A DNA stretch of 39,216 nucleotides. It comes from Chthoniobacterales bacterium (lineage in GTDB: Bacteria; Verrucomicrobiota; Verrucomicrobiia; Chthoniobacterales; UBA10450). Both the position numbers and the translations under genes were made by a program. The notes beneath the pieces are model-generated. The model searched no databases. It saw nothing but the letters and a program-made list of their open reading frames with translations, and was not told the origin of the DNA. This document shows positions 30,909 to 39,126 of the stretch, one piece after another. The DNA is taken from contig JACDGM010000041.1 in NCBI GenBank assembly GCA_013815325.1, positions 1 to 39,216 on the forward strand. Reading direction: 5' to 3'. Within the stretch, counting starts at the first letter, position 1. Every line of letters starts with the position of its first letter.

Positions 30909-31574
30909 ATGGAAACAATCTCTTCTGACCTAAGAACAACGACTCCCGCTGCACAGAAGCCGCGGAACGTCCGTCGGGAAGTCGACCCGGTGCGGGTCTT
31001 CGTCGACAAGGATCGGCTGGCGCGGTTCTGGTTTCTCGCCGCCGTTGTTGTGCTCATCGGCGCGGCCGTTGAACGCATTCACCTCGCGCGCACCCTGACG
31101 GAGCGCGAGCGCGTGGTGATCGTTGATCCAGCGGGCACATTCTTCGTTTCACCGCTCCTGCAATTCCAAGAAGCACGCGACCTGCACGCGCAGCAAAGCA
31201 CGCTCGCCGCTCTCGCGTTTCTGGAGCGCAACCCGAAAGGCTTCGATCACCCGGAGCTGCTAAAGCAGATGTTTCTTAAAGCGGCGAACGAAAAGGCACA
31301 TGTCGAGTGGTCGGCCGAAGAGCCCGAGTTCAAAGCCAAGCAGCTGCACCAGAAGGCGGAGATTGCGAAGATCGATTTCGTCGAAACGCGCAGCGATGCC
31401 GTCCTGACGCAAGTCAGCGGGCAGCTGATTCGCAGCGGCATTTTTCAGGAACGCGCTTTCAGCGAGGCGGTGCCGTTCACGCTCAAGCTCAAGATGCTCC
31501 GCAACCCGAACATGGTCAAGTACGGCCGCTTCCCGACTGCCATCCAGGACTTCAAGTATGAACCGACTCGTTAG
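30909..31574 (+). CDS. VirB8/TrbF-like T4SS assembly protein
   Basis: The 221 residues consist of a cytoplasmic N-terminus, one membrane span (FWFLAAVVVLIGAAVERIHL, about 41-60) and an NTF2-like periplasmic domain (QFQEARDLHAQQSTLAALAF, KIDFVETRSDAVLTQVSGQL, VPFTLKLKMLRNPNMVKYGR). This is the VirB8/TrbF organisation. The 3' end overlaps the VirB9-like start by 17 nt. Confidence 0.7.
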   Translation: METISSDLRTTTPAAQKPRNVRREVDPVRVFVDKDRLARFWFLAAVVVLIGAAVERIHLARTLTERERVVIVDPAGTFFVSPLLQFQEARDLHAQQSTLAALAFLERNPKGFDHPELLKQMFLKAANEKAHVEWSAEEPEFKAKQLHQKAEIAKIDFVETRSDAVLTQVSGQLIRSGIFQERAFSEAVPFTLKLKMLRNPNMVKYGRFPTAIQDFKYEPTR

Positions 31575-32445
31575 GCTGTTTCTGCTCAGTGCAATGTCGA
31601 CTGCACCCGTGCTGCAGGCGGCAGAGCAGCGCGTGCAAGATCTCGCGCTGGACGATCACACGGTCTACAGCATTCCGGTCTCGGGCGCTCGGATCACGAC
31701 GATCAGTTTCCCGTCGCCAATCTCCGCGATCGACGGCGCACTCGTCACGATCGATGGCAAAACGCCTGGGCTCTTTCAAGTGGCCCATACGAAGGGGACT
31801 GCATATGTCTCGCTGCGAGCGCTCGCGAAAGATGCCACCACGAACCTGAACGTGCGATGGAACAATCGCACCTACGCATTCGAATTGCGGGAGAGTGCCG
31901 AGCCGTGGTATTCGGTCGTGCTCCGCAGCGCGCCTGAGAAATCCAATCGCCCGCCACGCCCGCTCACGCCGCCGCGGCTGCTCGGGTTGATCGACAAGGC
32001 GAAAGCGTTCGCCTTACTGCGAACGCAACAGCCGGATGTTGTCGCTGATGTCGCATACGAGGACCACCGCCAGCAACCGGTCGTCAGCGATTGCGGTGAA
32101 TACGAGGTGCGACTCACCGAAGCGTTTCGCTTCCCTCAAGACGGCGCGACCGTCTTTCACCTCGTCATCGTTAACCGCAGCGACAACGCGCTGGAACACA
32201 CACCCGAGAAGCTGGAGGTGCGTGTCGCGGATCGCGTCTTCAACCCGTCGATCACCGATCTGGTAAGCGGGATCGCGCCACACGAGTCGACGGTTGGCTA
32301 CGTCGTTGTGAGCGGCGGCCCGGCTGGCGGCAACGATCTCTCGCTCAAGAACGAATTCTCCTTCGTTCTCTCGCGCCGTGGTCCGTCGGTCGAGATCAAC
32401 ACGCCGGACGGAAAAGACATCGAACCACCCGCCCTACCGCAATGA
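31558..32445 (+). CDS. VirB9/TrbG-like T4SS outer membrane core protein
   Basis: The 295 residues have a signal peptide (MNRLVRLFLLSAMSTAPVLQ) and two beta-rich parts: an N-terminal VYSIPVSGARITTISFPSPI region and a C-terminal VSDCGEYEVRLTEAFRFPQD with VFHLVIVNRSDNALEHTPEK. This two-domain beta organisation and the place in the operon between VirB8 and VirB10 support VirB9/TrbG. Its C-terminal domain has a clear paralogue fragment at the right edge of the window (39093-39216). The stop overlaps the next start in ATGA fashion. Confidence 0.72.
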   Translation: MNRLVRLFLLSAMSTAPVLQAAEQRVQDLALDDHTVYSIPVSGARITTISFPSPISAIDGALVTIDGKTPGLFQVAHTKGTAYVSLRALAKDATTNLNVRWNNRTYAFELRESAEPWYSVVLRSAPEKSNRPPRPLTPPRLLGLIDKAKAFALLRTQQPDVVADVAYEDHRQQPVVSDCGEYEVRLTEAFRFPQDGATVFHLVIVNRSDNALEHTPEKLEVRVADRVFNPSITDLVSGIAPHESTVGYVVVSGGPAGGNDLSLKNEFSFVLSRRGPSVEINTPDGKDIEPPALPQ

Positions 32446-32729
32446 CACCGCGTCGCTTCCTCAATTTCTTCCGATCGCCGACCGGCGCACTCACGCTCTT
32501 TCTGCTCGGGCTGCTGATCGTATTGGTGCTGGTCAACAGCCGCCGCCCTGCTCACGAACGCGTCTCGTTAGTCCCGAAACAGCTGCAGACGAAGGACCGC
32601 GATAAAGCGCCGCAGGTGCCGGAAACAATCCGGCGAAAGGGCGCGGGAAGAAGGCCGTTCGAAGAAGCGTTTTTCTCCTGTAATTGCGTTGACCCGCGCA
32701 AACAATGGCACCTGGCAAGGCGTGCGTGA
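32442..32729 (+). pseudogene. VirB10/TrbI-like protein, N-terminal part only
   Basis: The frame begins with a short cytoplasmic segment and a single membrane span (GALTLFLLGLLIVLVLVNSR), then a proline/charge-rich linker (SLVPKQLQTKDRDKAPQVPE), exactly as VirB10 starts. After TIRRKGAGRRPFEEA the sequence loses the family character and stops at residue 95, whereas VirB10 proteins are 350-450 residues long with a beta-barrel C-terminus. The gene was cut near 32640, ending the operon. Confidence 0.6.
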
Positions 32730-32782
32730 CATTAAACTCCAAAGAACTCCTTAAAGCGTCGAAGCGTCGTTGTTCCATCGCT

Positions 32783-33457
32783 ATGCACGGCAGCCAAGGA
32801 TATCGCCGACTCGAAGGCCTCATGGGATTGGCGGGTGCGTTCCTGTTCTTTTGCGGCGACATGTTGTTCTACGGTCACTGGGGCTCTGGCGCCAGTTTTC
32901 GGGAGGGGATGCTGACTGTCCTTCGTCATGGCTCTTTGACTCGCCTTTTTGTCGGAGGCCTCCTCGGACCCGTCGCCGCTTGTTTCTGCATTGTCGGTTT
33001 CTGGACGTGCGGCAGAATGTGGTGCCCCGCGCCCCTTTCTGGGGCCGACTGGTGTTCTTCACCCTCGCCGCTATGATGGTGATAGGCAGCGCGTTCACGC
33101 ACTCTGGGTACCGCGCGGATTGGCGATCAAATACGCGGACACCTTAGGAACAGCTGCTCCGAGTTACTCGGTGCATTGCGCGATTACTGGCAAATGGCCT
33201 ATAACTTGGCTGCAATTCCTGCTTACCTCGGCGGGATCTTACTCTTGATATTGGTCCTATTCGGCAAGACCCTCTATCCCCGTTGGACGGTAGTCGCGAA
33301 CTTCGGTGTTCTCTCGCTAGTCGCGCCATTCGCAGAGCGGATTCCGGCACCTCTTGGTGCGGTGCTTGTAGGCGGTTTCATTAATCTTTCCATTGCAGTG
33401 TTCTTCTTAGTGTCGCTTATCTCGACTTGCAATCGTCCGAGAGACTTAACGGATTGA
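32783..33457 (+). pseudogene. DUF6796-like membrane protein with three frameshifts
   Basis: Three frames read together give one continuous multi-span membrane protein: YRRLEGLMGLAGAFLFFCGD, LLGPVAACFCIVGFW, then VPRAPFWGRLVFFTLAAMMV, then LRDYWQMAYNLAAIPAYLGG and GAVLVGGFINLSIAVFFLVS. The breaks at about 33004, 33096 and 33160 each need one added C, and the three together restore the initial frame. I recall this family as DUF6796 (name from memory). It is a recent pseudogene or a victim of sequencing errors. Confidence 0.7.
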
Positions 33458-33496
33458 CTATGCTTTGTTCGCACTGCGCTCGCTAAGATCCGCGTT

Positions 33497-34105
33497 ATGA
33501 ATTTCGACATCGCCGAGCGAAAGAGCGCAATTATCCTCGCTGCTGTAGCCGTCGTCCAAGGTGCCTGGGTACTCTGGAACCTGCGACTGGACGGCTGGCG
33601 TTTTGTTCATTACCTCGGCTTCGCTTCCGGACAGTCGGGCAACCTGCTTGGCTGGGCCGCAGCGGCCTTCGTCGCGATCATTTACGTCGTCGTGTCCGCG
33701 AGACGACTCCCCTCCGTTCGCAAGCACCTTGTTCGGCCCTCTTTCCTAAAACTGCTGGCGCTCGCGGTCGCGATCGCCGCTGGCATTCTCGAGGAAGTCA
33801 TGTTCCGCCGCTGGACGATGAACTGGCTCATGGCTCACGGACAAGGAGCGATTGTCCAGGTACTCGGCTCGGGTTTGTTCTTCGGAGCGGCCCACGGCAT
33901 CTGGGGCTTGATGGGTAAGAGTATCCGCGTGGCGATTGGGGCCACGGTTGCTACCGGTTTGCTGGGCGTTCTCCTCGCGCTTGTCTTCCTGCTCGCCGGC
34001 CGTAGCCTTGCTCCCTGCATCGTTGCGCATTTCTTCATCACCCTGCTCATCGAACCCGGCCTTGTTCTCGCCGCCACCCGCGGCGAAATGGGTCTGCGAC
34101 GCTAG
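33497..34105 (+). CDS. CPBP family intramembrane protease
   Basis: The 202-residue membrane protein carries the Abi/CPBP motifs: EEVMFRR (Glu99, Glu100, Arg104), FFGAAHG with His133, and VAHFFITLL with His178. These residues form the metal-free or metal-dependent active site inside the membrane in CAAX-type proteases; in bacteria such proteins serve in signal or bacteriocin immunity roles. Length and spans look normal. Confidence 0.87.
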   Translation: MNFDIAERKSAIILAAVAVVQGAWVLWNLRLDGWRFVHYLGFASGQSGNLLGWAAAAFVAIIYVVVSARRLPSVRKHLVRPSFLKLLALAVAIAAGILEEVMFRRWTMNWLMAHGQGAIVQVLGSGLFFGAAHGIWGLMGKSIRVAIGATVATGLLGVLLALVFLLAGRSLAPCIVAHFFITLLIEPGLVLAATRGEMGLRR

Positions 34106-34353
34106 CAGCGATCACATGGCGAGGACCGCGACGCCGGAGGCGGTTCGATGTTCGGTCGACCGCAGCCGATTCGTGTTACAACCCTCGCATTTAGCCCCAA
34201 CTTGACCGAAGGCGCTATTATATTGCTCGCTGCGCGCCGTAAAGGTATTGCTCGCTATGCTGCGCTCCACCTTGACTGTGCTCGCTCCGCAAGAAGACGT
34301 CGTTATCGGTTGCGTTCGAGAAGCTACTGCTCGCTTCCACAAAGGTGTGATAG
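34106..34353. repeat. Intergenic region with four copies of the octamer TGCTCGCT
   Basis: TGCTCGCT occurs at 34224, 34249, 34279 and 34328 on the plus strand; the first two are part of a longer TATTGCTCGCT. Spacing (25, 30, 49 bp) is irregular. No gene is visible in this 248-bp stretch. The repeats might be protein-binding sites or remnants of a duplicated segment. Confidence 0.5.
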
Positions 34354-34710
34354 TCAGCGCGTGAATGACATGTCGCGTAGCGCTTTCGCGATCCGCGCTT
34401 TAACTCGCTGCAGCTCTTCCGCCGGCACCGGGTGTCCCTCCGCTTCTTCGATCAAATGATCCAGCAGGATCTTGCGACGACCTCCTCTGCGGTGGGCTGC
34501 GAGTGTCTTGCGCGTGAGCTTGCGTTGTAGCTTCGATCGCGGGTCTGCGGTCGTGGAAGAGTGTGGTCCGCTGACGAGCAGGTCGTAGCGAATCAGACCT
34601 GTGACGTAGGCGGAAAACGAAGGGTAGCCAAGCTCCTGCCATCGCACGTCGACGAGCCGCCATATATCGAATGGAAAAGTCACACGCTCCGGCACTGCGC
34701 TAAGCGGCAC
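34354..34710 (-). CDS. Ribbon-helix-helix-like small DNA-binding protein
   Basis: The 118-residue protein has an RHH-like core near its start (VPERVTFPFDIWRLVDVRWQ, then ELGYPSFSAYVTGLIRYDLL) followed by a basic linker (KLQRKLTRKTLAAHRRGGRR) and an EELQRVKARIAKALRD helix. Such proteins often act as relaxosome accessory or plasmid-type regulators. It starts 10 bp after the stop of the next gene upstream (34720), forming a three-gene minus operon (34354-35330). Confidence 0.6.
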   Translation of the reverse strand: MPLSAVPERVTFPFDIWRLVDVRWQELGYPSFSAYVTGLIRYDLLVSGPHSSTTADPRSKLQRKLTRKTLAAHRRGGRRKILLDHLIEEAEGHPVPAEELQRVKARIAKALRDMSFTR

Positions 34711-34719
34711 CGGGCGAAG

Positions 34720-35064
34720 TTAGTGCCGGCCGCGCGCGGCGATGTCTTGCAAGTGGTTAATTCCCTCGACGAGTTGCACGAGAAGCCCTTCACGCTTTTG
34801 CCCCGGTCGATAACGTGAAACCAACTCACGGTCCACAGCATCTTGTGCGGCCTGAGTGTCACGCGCGATTCGGAGCGTGATCTCGTGCCTTGCGTCGGAC
34901 CGAAGATCATAACAGACCAACTCCACAGCGTAGGGCGTGAAAATGCAGTGCTTAAATTCCGTGTAGCGCCGCTTTACCGCCGGAGCAAGCAGGCCGGGGA
35001 GAGTGATGCTTTTGCGAACTCCTCTGGCCATGATGGTGATTCCCCTTCCCGTCCCGACGCTCAT
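34720..35064 (-). CDS. Small putative DNA-binding protein (RHH-like)
   Basis: The 114-residue protein (from 35064; a later ATG at 35031 with GGGGA upstream is equally plausible) reads KSITLPGLLAPAVKRRYTEF, then TPYAVELVCYDLRSDARHEI and KREGLLVQLVEGINHLQDI. The KSITLPG beta strand followed by two helices resembles a ribbon-helix-helix unit. The start at 35064 overlaps the stop of the upstream gene by ATGA, supporting coupling. Function probably in mobile-element control (inference). Confidence 0.5.
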   Translation of the reverse strand: MSVGTGRGITIMARGVRKSITLPGLLAPAVKRRYTEFKHCIFTPYAVELVCYDLRSDARHEITLRIARDTQAAQDAVDRELVSRYRPGQKREGLLVQLVEGINHLQDIAARGRH

Positions 35065-35330
35065 TCTTGTTTAAAACCGGGGTGCTTGGCAAGCCATGTG
35101 TCGAGCCGTTGCAACGTGCATTTGCCCAGCGAGAACGGCGTGTCCGAGGCATTCTTGATTTGCGACATCGCGGTGCGTCCCACGCCGGAGAGGACGCACA
35201 GTTCGGCGCTGTTGAACTGCCGATGCGGAAATTTCGCCCCTAGAAAAAGCAACGCTGCAATGGTGGTGGCGGAGGAAAACGCGCCGCTCTCGGCGACCTC
35301 GATGCGGTGTGTGGTGGCTTGTTTAATCAT
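35061..35330 (-). CDS. Small helix-turn-helix protein, possibly excisionase-like
   Basis: From the ATG at 35330 (RBS AAGGGA) the product has 89 residues: FPHRQFNSAELCVLSGVGRT, then AMSQIKNASDTPFSLGKCTL and QRLDTWLAKHPGFKQE. The ELCVLSGVGRTAMSQIK segment is a helix-turn-helix of the kind seen in small excisionase-type and MerR-like proteins of mobile elements. It is the first gene of the minus operon. The ORF extends to 35405, but that start has no RBS. Confidence 0.5.
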   Translation of the reverse strand: MIKQATTHRIEVAESGAFSSATTIAALLFLGAKFPHRQFNSAELCVLSGVGRTAMSQIKNASDTPFSLGKCTLQRLDTWLAKHPGFKQE

Positions 35331-35667
35331 TCGTTGGTCCCTTTCTTCTGCCCAGCTGAAAATACGTTCACATGAACACAGAGACAATGTTCGAGTAATG
35401 GCCACTTCACCGAAGGAGACAGGCTGCCCCGCCCCTTAGACGGAGGTTTTTGCGGCTCGCGCGGGTCGGCAGGCCTTGAAACCTGTCAAAAAGTTTCGCA
35501 GAGCGGCAGAGGACGCCTGCTGCCCTCGTAAGAACACCGGAGGAAGAACAGCGGGCCATTCATCAGCCCGGCAAAAAACGGGGTGTAGAGCGCTCGTGTC
35601 GCGCGAGTTCTGGAGCAGGTGCGCCAGGATTAGCGCGGCAAGAAACCTCAACCCTGCTTTTATTGCC
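35331..35667. other. Divergent intergenic region
   Basis: Between the minus operon and the plus gene at 35668 lies 337 bp with no convincing gene. A plus open frame starts at 35476 but has a composition unlike the gene it runs into and no family resemblance. I see no terminator or dyad of note. Confidence 0.4.
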
Positions 35668-36132
35668 ATGACCGAAATCCAAGTAAAGAGACTCGTAAAC
35701 GAAGCCGTTCTCCTCCATCGCGACATCGCGATCCGCACCGAGCGACTGAAGATGCTAAAAGCCAATCTGATTCGCGAAGCTCGCCGCCACGAGCACGAAT
35801 TTACCCCGACCGATAACGGCGGTTCGCGCTGGTCAGTGAACGGCAACAACGGCTGCATCGCGCGCGTCAACTTTCCCGCTCCCGCGCTTGTGTCGCACAT
35901 CGACTCCGAGACCGAGCTGTTCGACCACGTGCTCGGACTCGCAGGTGAGTCGTTGGATCGGCTGTTCGCGTCGGTCTACTACCTGCGGCCGGTCGCGGAG
36001 TTCCGCGAAGAAGTCGTCACCACGCTGCCACAAGCAGAAGCCGCGAAACTGATCGAGCTGTGTCAGACAACCTCCGCACCGCGCGTGAGCTTTGAGACCG
36101 CGCCGACCACCGCGCGCACGCCGAGGGACTGA
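35668..36132 (+). CDS. Hypothetical protein, mobile-element context
   Basis: The product (154 residues from the ATG at 35668) begins with a helical segment (MTEIQVKRLVNEAVLLHRDI) and continues FDHVLGLAGESLDRLFASVY. No family recognised. It precedes an XRE-family gene by 2 bp and so is probably cotranscribed with it. The earlier ATG at 35476 was rejected because the added residues look random. Confidence 0.55.
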   Translation: MTEIQVKRLVNEAVLLHRDIAIRTERLKMLKANLIREARRHEHEFTPTDNGGSRWSVNGNNGCIARVNFPAPALVSHIDSETELFDHVLGLAGESLDRLFASVYYLRPVAEFREEVVTTLPQAEAAKLIELCQTTSAPRVSFETAPTTARTPRD

Positions 36133-36134
36133 CG

Positions 36135-36413
36135 GTGCGCTACAAGAATAACGTTGGACCGCAGGTCCGACGCCGCCGATACACGCTCGGCTGGTCGCAG
36201 TCAGTTTTTGCTGCCAAACTGCAAATCGCTGGCTTCGATATCAGCCGCAGTGGTGTCTCCAAAATCGAGGCCCGTCTGTCGTACGTGGATGATAAGACCC
36301 TTCTCTATCTCGCAGAGGTTCTGAACGTGCCGGTCCAAGAACTCTTCCCGCCGAGAATGCCTGGCAACCGTATCCACGACTTCATGGAGAAACTTGAGAC
36401 AACGCGATTCTGA
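36135..36413 (+). CDS. XRE family helix-turn-helix regulator
   Basis: Starting at GTG 36135, the 92 residues contain VGPQVRRRRYTLGWSQSVFA, then AKLQIAGFDISRSGVSKIEA and DKTLLYLAEVLNVPVQELFP, a standard XRE/Cro fold. It starts 2 bp after the upstream gene and points towards the tRNA. Such regulators commonly control integration or conjugation genes. Confidence 0.8.
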   Translation: MRYKNNVGPQVRRRRYTLGWSQSVFAAKLQIAGFDISRSGVSKIEARLSYVDDKTLLYLAEVLNVPVQELFPPRMPGNRIHDFMEKLETTRF

Positions 36414-36484
36414 TGCTCGCTCATCAAAGACTGGATCGACGAAAACACCATTCGAAATGGGCGAATGCGCGAAAGACAATTTCA

Positions 36485-36508
36485 TTGTACACGCCTTTTG
36501 TACACGCC
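36485..36508. repeat. Tandem 11-mers TTGTACACGCC, 13-bp period (left of tRNA)
   Basis: TTGTACACGCC occurs at 36485-36495 and 36498-36508. A related pair with the same 13-bp period lies on the other side of the tRNA at 36727-36752. They may be integrase arm-type sites. Confidence 0.55.
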
Positions 36509-36608
36509 AGGTCGAAAACAGAGCAAGTCACAGTTAATCGGAGCAAACACTGGATTCGATTGAATCGCCGTAAGTGCCTGATTTGCAACGACAGCTAACG
36601 ATAGCTAA

Positions 36609-36681
36609 AGCCGGCTAGGAGGCTCGAACTCCTGACCTGCTGATTACAAATCAGCTGCTCTACCAACTGAGCTATGCCGGC
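36609..36681 (-). tRNA. tRNA-Thr (UGU anticodon)
   Basis: On the minus strand, GCCGGCA starts the acceptor stem and the 3' end is AGCCGGC plus discriminator U (36609), 73 nt without CCA. The D loop is TAGCTCAGTTGGTAGAGCA, the anticodon arm is GCTGA-TTTGTAA-TCAGC with UGU at 34-36, and the T arm is AGGAG-TTCGAGC-CTCCT. Pair 7-66 is A-A, a mismatch. It is a likely integration target for the mobile elements on both sides. Confidence 0.93.
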
Positions 36682-36726
36682 ATTTAGGAGGGAAAAATGA
36701 AGTCCATCTCACCCTCCAAAGAACAC

Positions 36727-36752
36727 ATCTTATACACCAATCTTATACGCTG
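36727..36752. repeat. Tandem repeats ATCTTATACACCA/ATCTTATACGCTG, 13-bp period (right of tRNA)
   Basis: ATCTTATAC occurs twice, 13 bp apart, and resembles the left pair (YTTRTACRC core). Located between the tRNA and the integrase gene. The rest of 36682-36892 shows nothing else. Confidence 0.5.
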
Positions 36753-36892
36753 TCGAGGGTCGCGCGCGTTCGTTCGAAGCCAAGAGGGAACGGATGAGGG
36801 CGTACGTTTCGAGGTCGCCCAGAGCGCTCCTCCCGACCCTGCACCTCGCTCCGTCGCTGGAGCGGCAGCCACGCGCGCGAGCCTCATTATGA

Positions 36893-37660
36893 ATGGCGGT
36901 AATGCGCGGCGTAACGCCGCGCGGCCGTCTTGTGAACACGCCGAACGAAAGCGATTGGGAAGCAACTCCGATCCAGAATCTGACGCGATATCGCACATCC
37001 GGTACATACTTCGCACGTTTTCGAGTCGGTAAGAAACTCGTTTGGAAAAGCCTGAAGACGACCGTCTTTTCGGTCGCAAGACAGCGGCTGTCGGACATGA
37101 TGCGGGAGCATCGCGCAAAGGCTCAATCGGTGACAGCGTTCGCCAATGGCAAGATAAACGTGGGCGATGCGGCGGCGGTTTACCTTCAGAAGGTCAAGGC
37201 TAACGTCTCACTGAAGCCACGTTCAAAGGATTACCGCGAGATGATGATCGACTTCATCCGACGCTCGTGGCCCGCGCTGAACGAAACAGATGTGCGAAAG
37301 GTGACTGAGCGGGATTGCGAAAACTGGCTCATGCGCTACCAACAACGGTACGCGCCCACCGTGGTCAACAACAGCATCGGGACGTTACGGGCGATCTTCG
37401 ATGAGGCGATCAGGAGTGGCGCGCGCTTCGACAATCCCGCTGCTGAGCTTTCGCGTGTGAAGGTACGAGCGAAGCGACTCGAGCTGCCATCACGCGAGGA
37501 TTTCCTGAAGTTCGTTGAGGAGATTCGTACGGCCGGTGCGCGTCAGTCGAAGGATTGCGCCGATCTTGTGCGGTTTCTCGCCTACAGCGGTGTGCGCATT
37601 GGCGAGGCTAGGTTCGTCACTTGGGCGGAGGCGAACTTCGAACGAAAAGGTAACAGATGA
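36893..37660 (+). pseudogene. Tyrosine recombinase/integrase, C-terminally truncated
   Basis: The 255-residue product starts with a SAM-like N-terminal part (RTSGTYFARFRVGKKLVWKS, LKTTVFSVARQRLSDMMREH), the core-binding domain (ETDVRKVTERDCENWLMRYQ, YAPTVVNNSIGTLRAIFDEA) and the beginning of the catalytic domain with the first catalytic Arg in FLAYSGVRIGEARFVTWAEA. It stops soon after this, lacking the HxxR box and the active-site Tyr, so it cannot recombine DNA. A junction to the TerB-N region lies near 37650-37690. It points away from the tRNA gene. Confidence 0.85.
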
Positions 37661-37692
37661 CTCAGTAAGCTATCTCGCGTAACAAAGTTTGC

Positions 37693-39126
37693 ATGGATCC
37701 GGCGCTGCTTGCGATATGCACAGTTTTCGTGGTGCTCGCGGTCATTGCCATTCGCATCGGAGTGGCGATTGGGTCGCGTAAGAAACGATCGCCGCAGATC
37801 ACGCAGACTCAAGTGATGTCGAAGACACCCTCATCCCAGAGCGGATCAAGAGCAATCCTGTCGCCTCAACCGGCGGTGACGCCAACCACCGCGTTTACTA
37901 AACCGGAACGAGCAACTATTTCCGGAATCGGTATCTCTTTATCATTTGGTCACGAAGAGCAGGCCGTGCCTCAGCCACGCCCCGCCGCTGCGAAGCTGAC
38001 ATGGTACGCACCCGGCGAATCTCTAATTCATGCTGGTTTGGTGATTGATGCCGGCATGCTCTATCTGAGCGCGCGCCCTCTTGCGTGGCCCGGCGAACCT
38101 TCCGCGATCATTACGTCTCTCTCGGTGGGAGCGACCGCGGCGCACCCGCTCCAGGACTTTGGTTATTATCCGGCGTATGACCGCGTAACTCCGGAGCAAC
38201 GGCGTTCATACCTAGAGTGGCTCGCGGCAGGTCGGCAAGATTCAGATCCAAGTCAGCGATCACTCGGACATGTCTTCATGTTCTTCTATGGACTGGAGCG
38301 TCGGGTTCTGCTCAATCATGACCGTGATCCTCGGCTGCTGGAGGAAATGATTCGGCTGCTTCAGCACTACGGCGCTGCGCACAAGTCGCGATCGCTACGA
38401 ACATACTTCCTCCAGCTTTTGCATTTCGCCGGCTGGCAACTCGGCGCTGATGCGTATCGGGAACTGTGGCCCCGTCTTCTCGAACTGGATGATGACCGTC
38501 CCGATGAAGATGGACTGCGCTTCGTGCTCGCGAATCTTCATCAACGAGGAGAGCCACTAGATTGGACGGTCGCTTACCGACTAGCCATCAGCAGTCATGA
38601 GAGTCGGCGCAGCACCGTCGTCGCGCGAGCGCAGGAAAAATTCTTCGCGTTATTTCAGCAGCGTTTTCAGGAACAGTTCGCCGGCGCGCTTATTCCGGAG
38701 GCAGCGAAGCAGCAAACGCTCGTGCAATATCGGCCGGCTAGCAGCGCTTTGGCTCAGATGCGCTACGAAGCGCGAAACGGAGAGGCCTTGGAGTTAAGAC
38801 TGCCGAATGTGACCGGTCTTCACCGACAGTTCAAAGCCCTGCCGGCGATCTGGAATTCGTGTGTGGACGATCTCTCCGGATACAGCAGAGCTCTATTCTC
38901 AAACAAGCAAGGGCATGCCGCCGCATTGGCGAGGTGGCAGTCGTTACCAGTCGAACTCAAGAGAATCGAAGAGCATCCGCTCAAGGCCGGGCTCGACGAA
39001 CTGGTCGCGAACTCGCCACGCGAAGGCGATTACATCTTCGTCCCAGTGGCGGCGCTGGCCGCCTTGGCAGAAGTGCCGGAGCGAGCAAAGCTGAGTATCG
39101 CGATCTGCGTGGGAAGCCGCTGGTGA
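37693..39126 (+). CDS. TerB N-terminal domain protein, truncated at its C-terminus
   Basis: A membrane anchor (LLAICTVFVVLAVIAIRIGV) and a linker rich in Pro/Thr/Gln are followed by a TerB-N domain: WYAPGESLIHAGLVIDAGML, YYPAYDRVTPEQRRSYLEWL, then AAGRQDSDPSQRSLGHVFMF and FYGLERRVLLNHDRDPRL. Proteins of this type are linked to tellurite/stress resistance modules. Relatives continue with a long C-terminal TerB-like region, but here the frame breaks at about 39093 (VPERAKLSIAICVGSRW) where a VirB9-like sequence begins in another frame. The end is thus a junction artefact. Confidence 0.8.
   Translation: MDPALLAICTVFVVLAVIAIRIGVAIGSRKKRSPQITQTQVMSKTPSSQSGSRAILSPQPAVTPTTAFTKPERATISGIGISLSFGHEEQAVPQPRPAAAKLTWYAPGESLIHAGLVIDAGMLYLSARPLAWPGEPSAIITSLSVGATAAHPLQDFGYYPAYDRVTPEQRRSYLEWLAAGRQDSDPSQRSLGHVFMFFYGLERRVLLNHDRDPRLLEEMIRLLQHYGAAHKSRSLRTYFLQLLHFAGWQLGADAYRELWPRLLELDDDRPDEDGLRFVLANLHQRGEPLDWTVAYRLAISSHESRRSTVVARAQEKFFALFQQRFQEQFAGALIPEAAKQQTLVQYRPASSALAQMRYEARNGEALELRLPNVTGLHRQFKALPAIWNSCVDDLSGYSRALFSNKQGHAAALARWQSLPVELKRIEEHPLKAGLDELVANSPREGDYIFVPVAALAALAEVPERAKLSIAICVGSRW

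Noticed and set aside
31569-31575. GTTAGGC in the VirB9-like start, and GCCTAAC at 29789 after VirB5
   Set aside because: Both are isolated boxes in or next to intact T4SS genes and do not pair with a partner within 150 bp.
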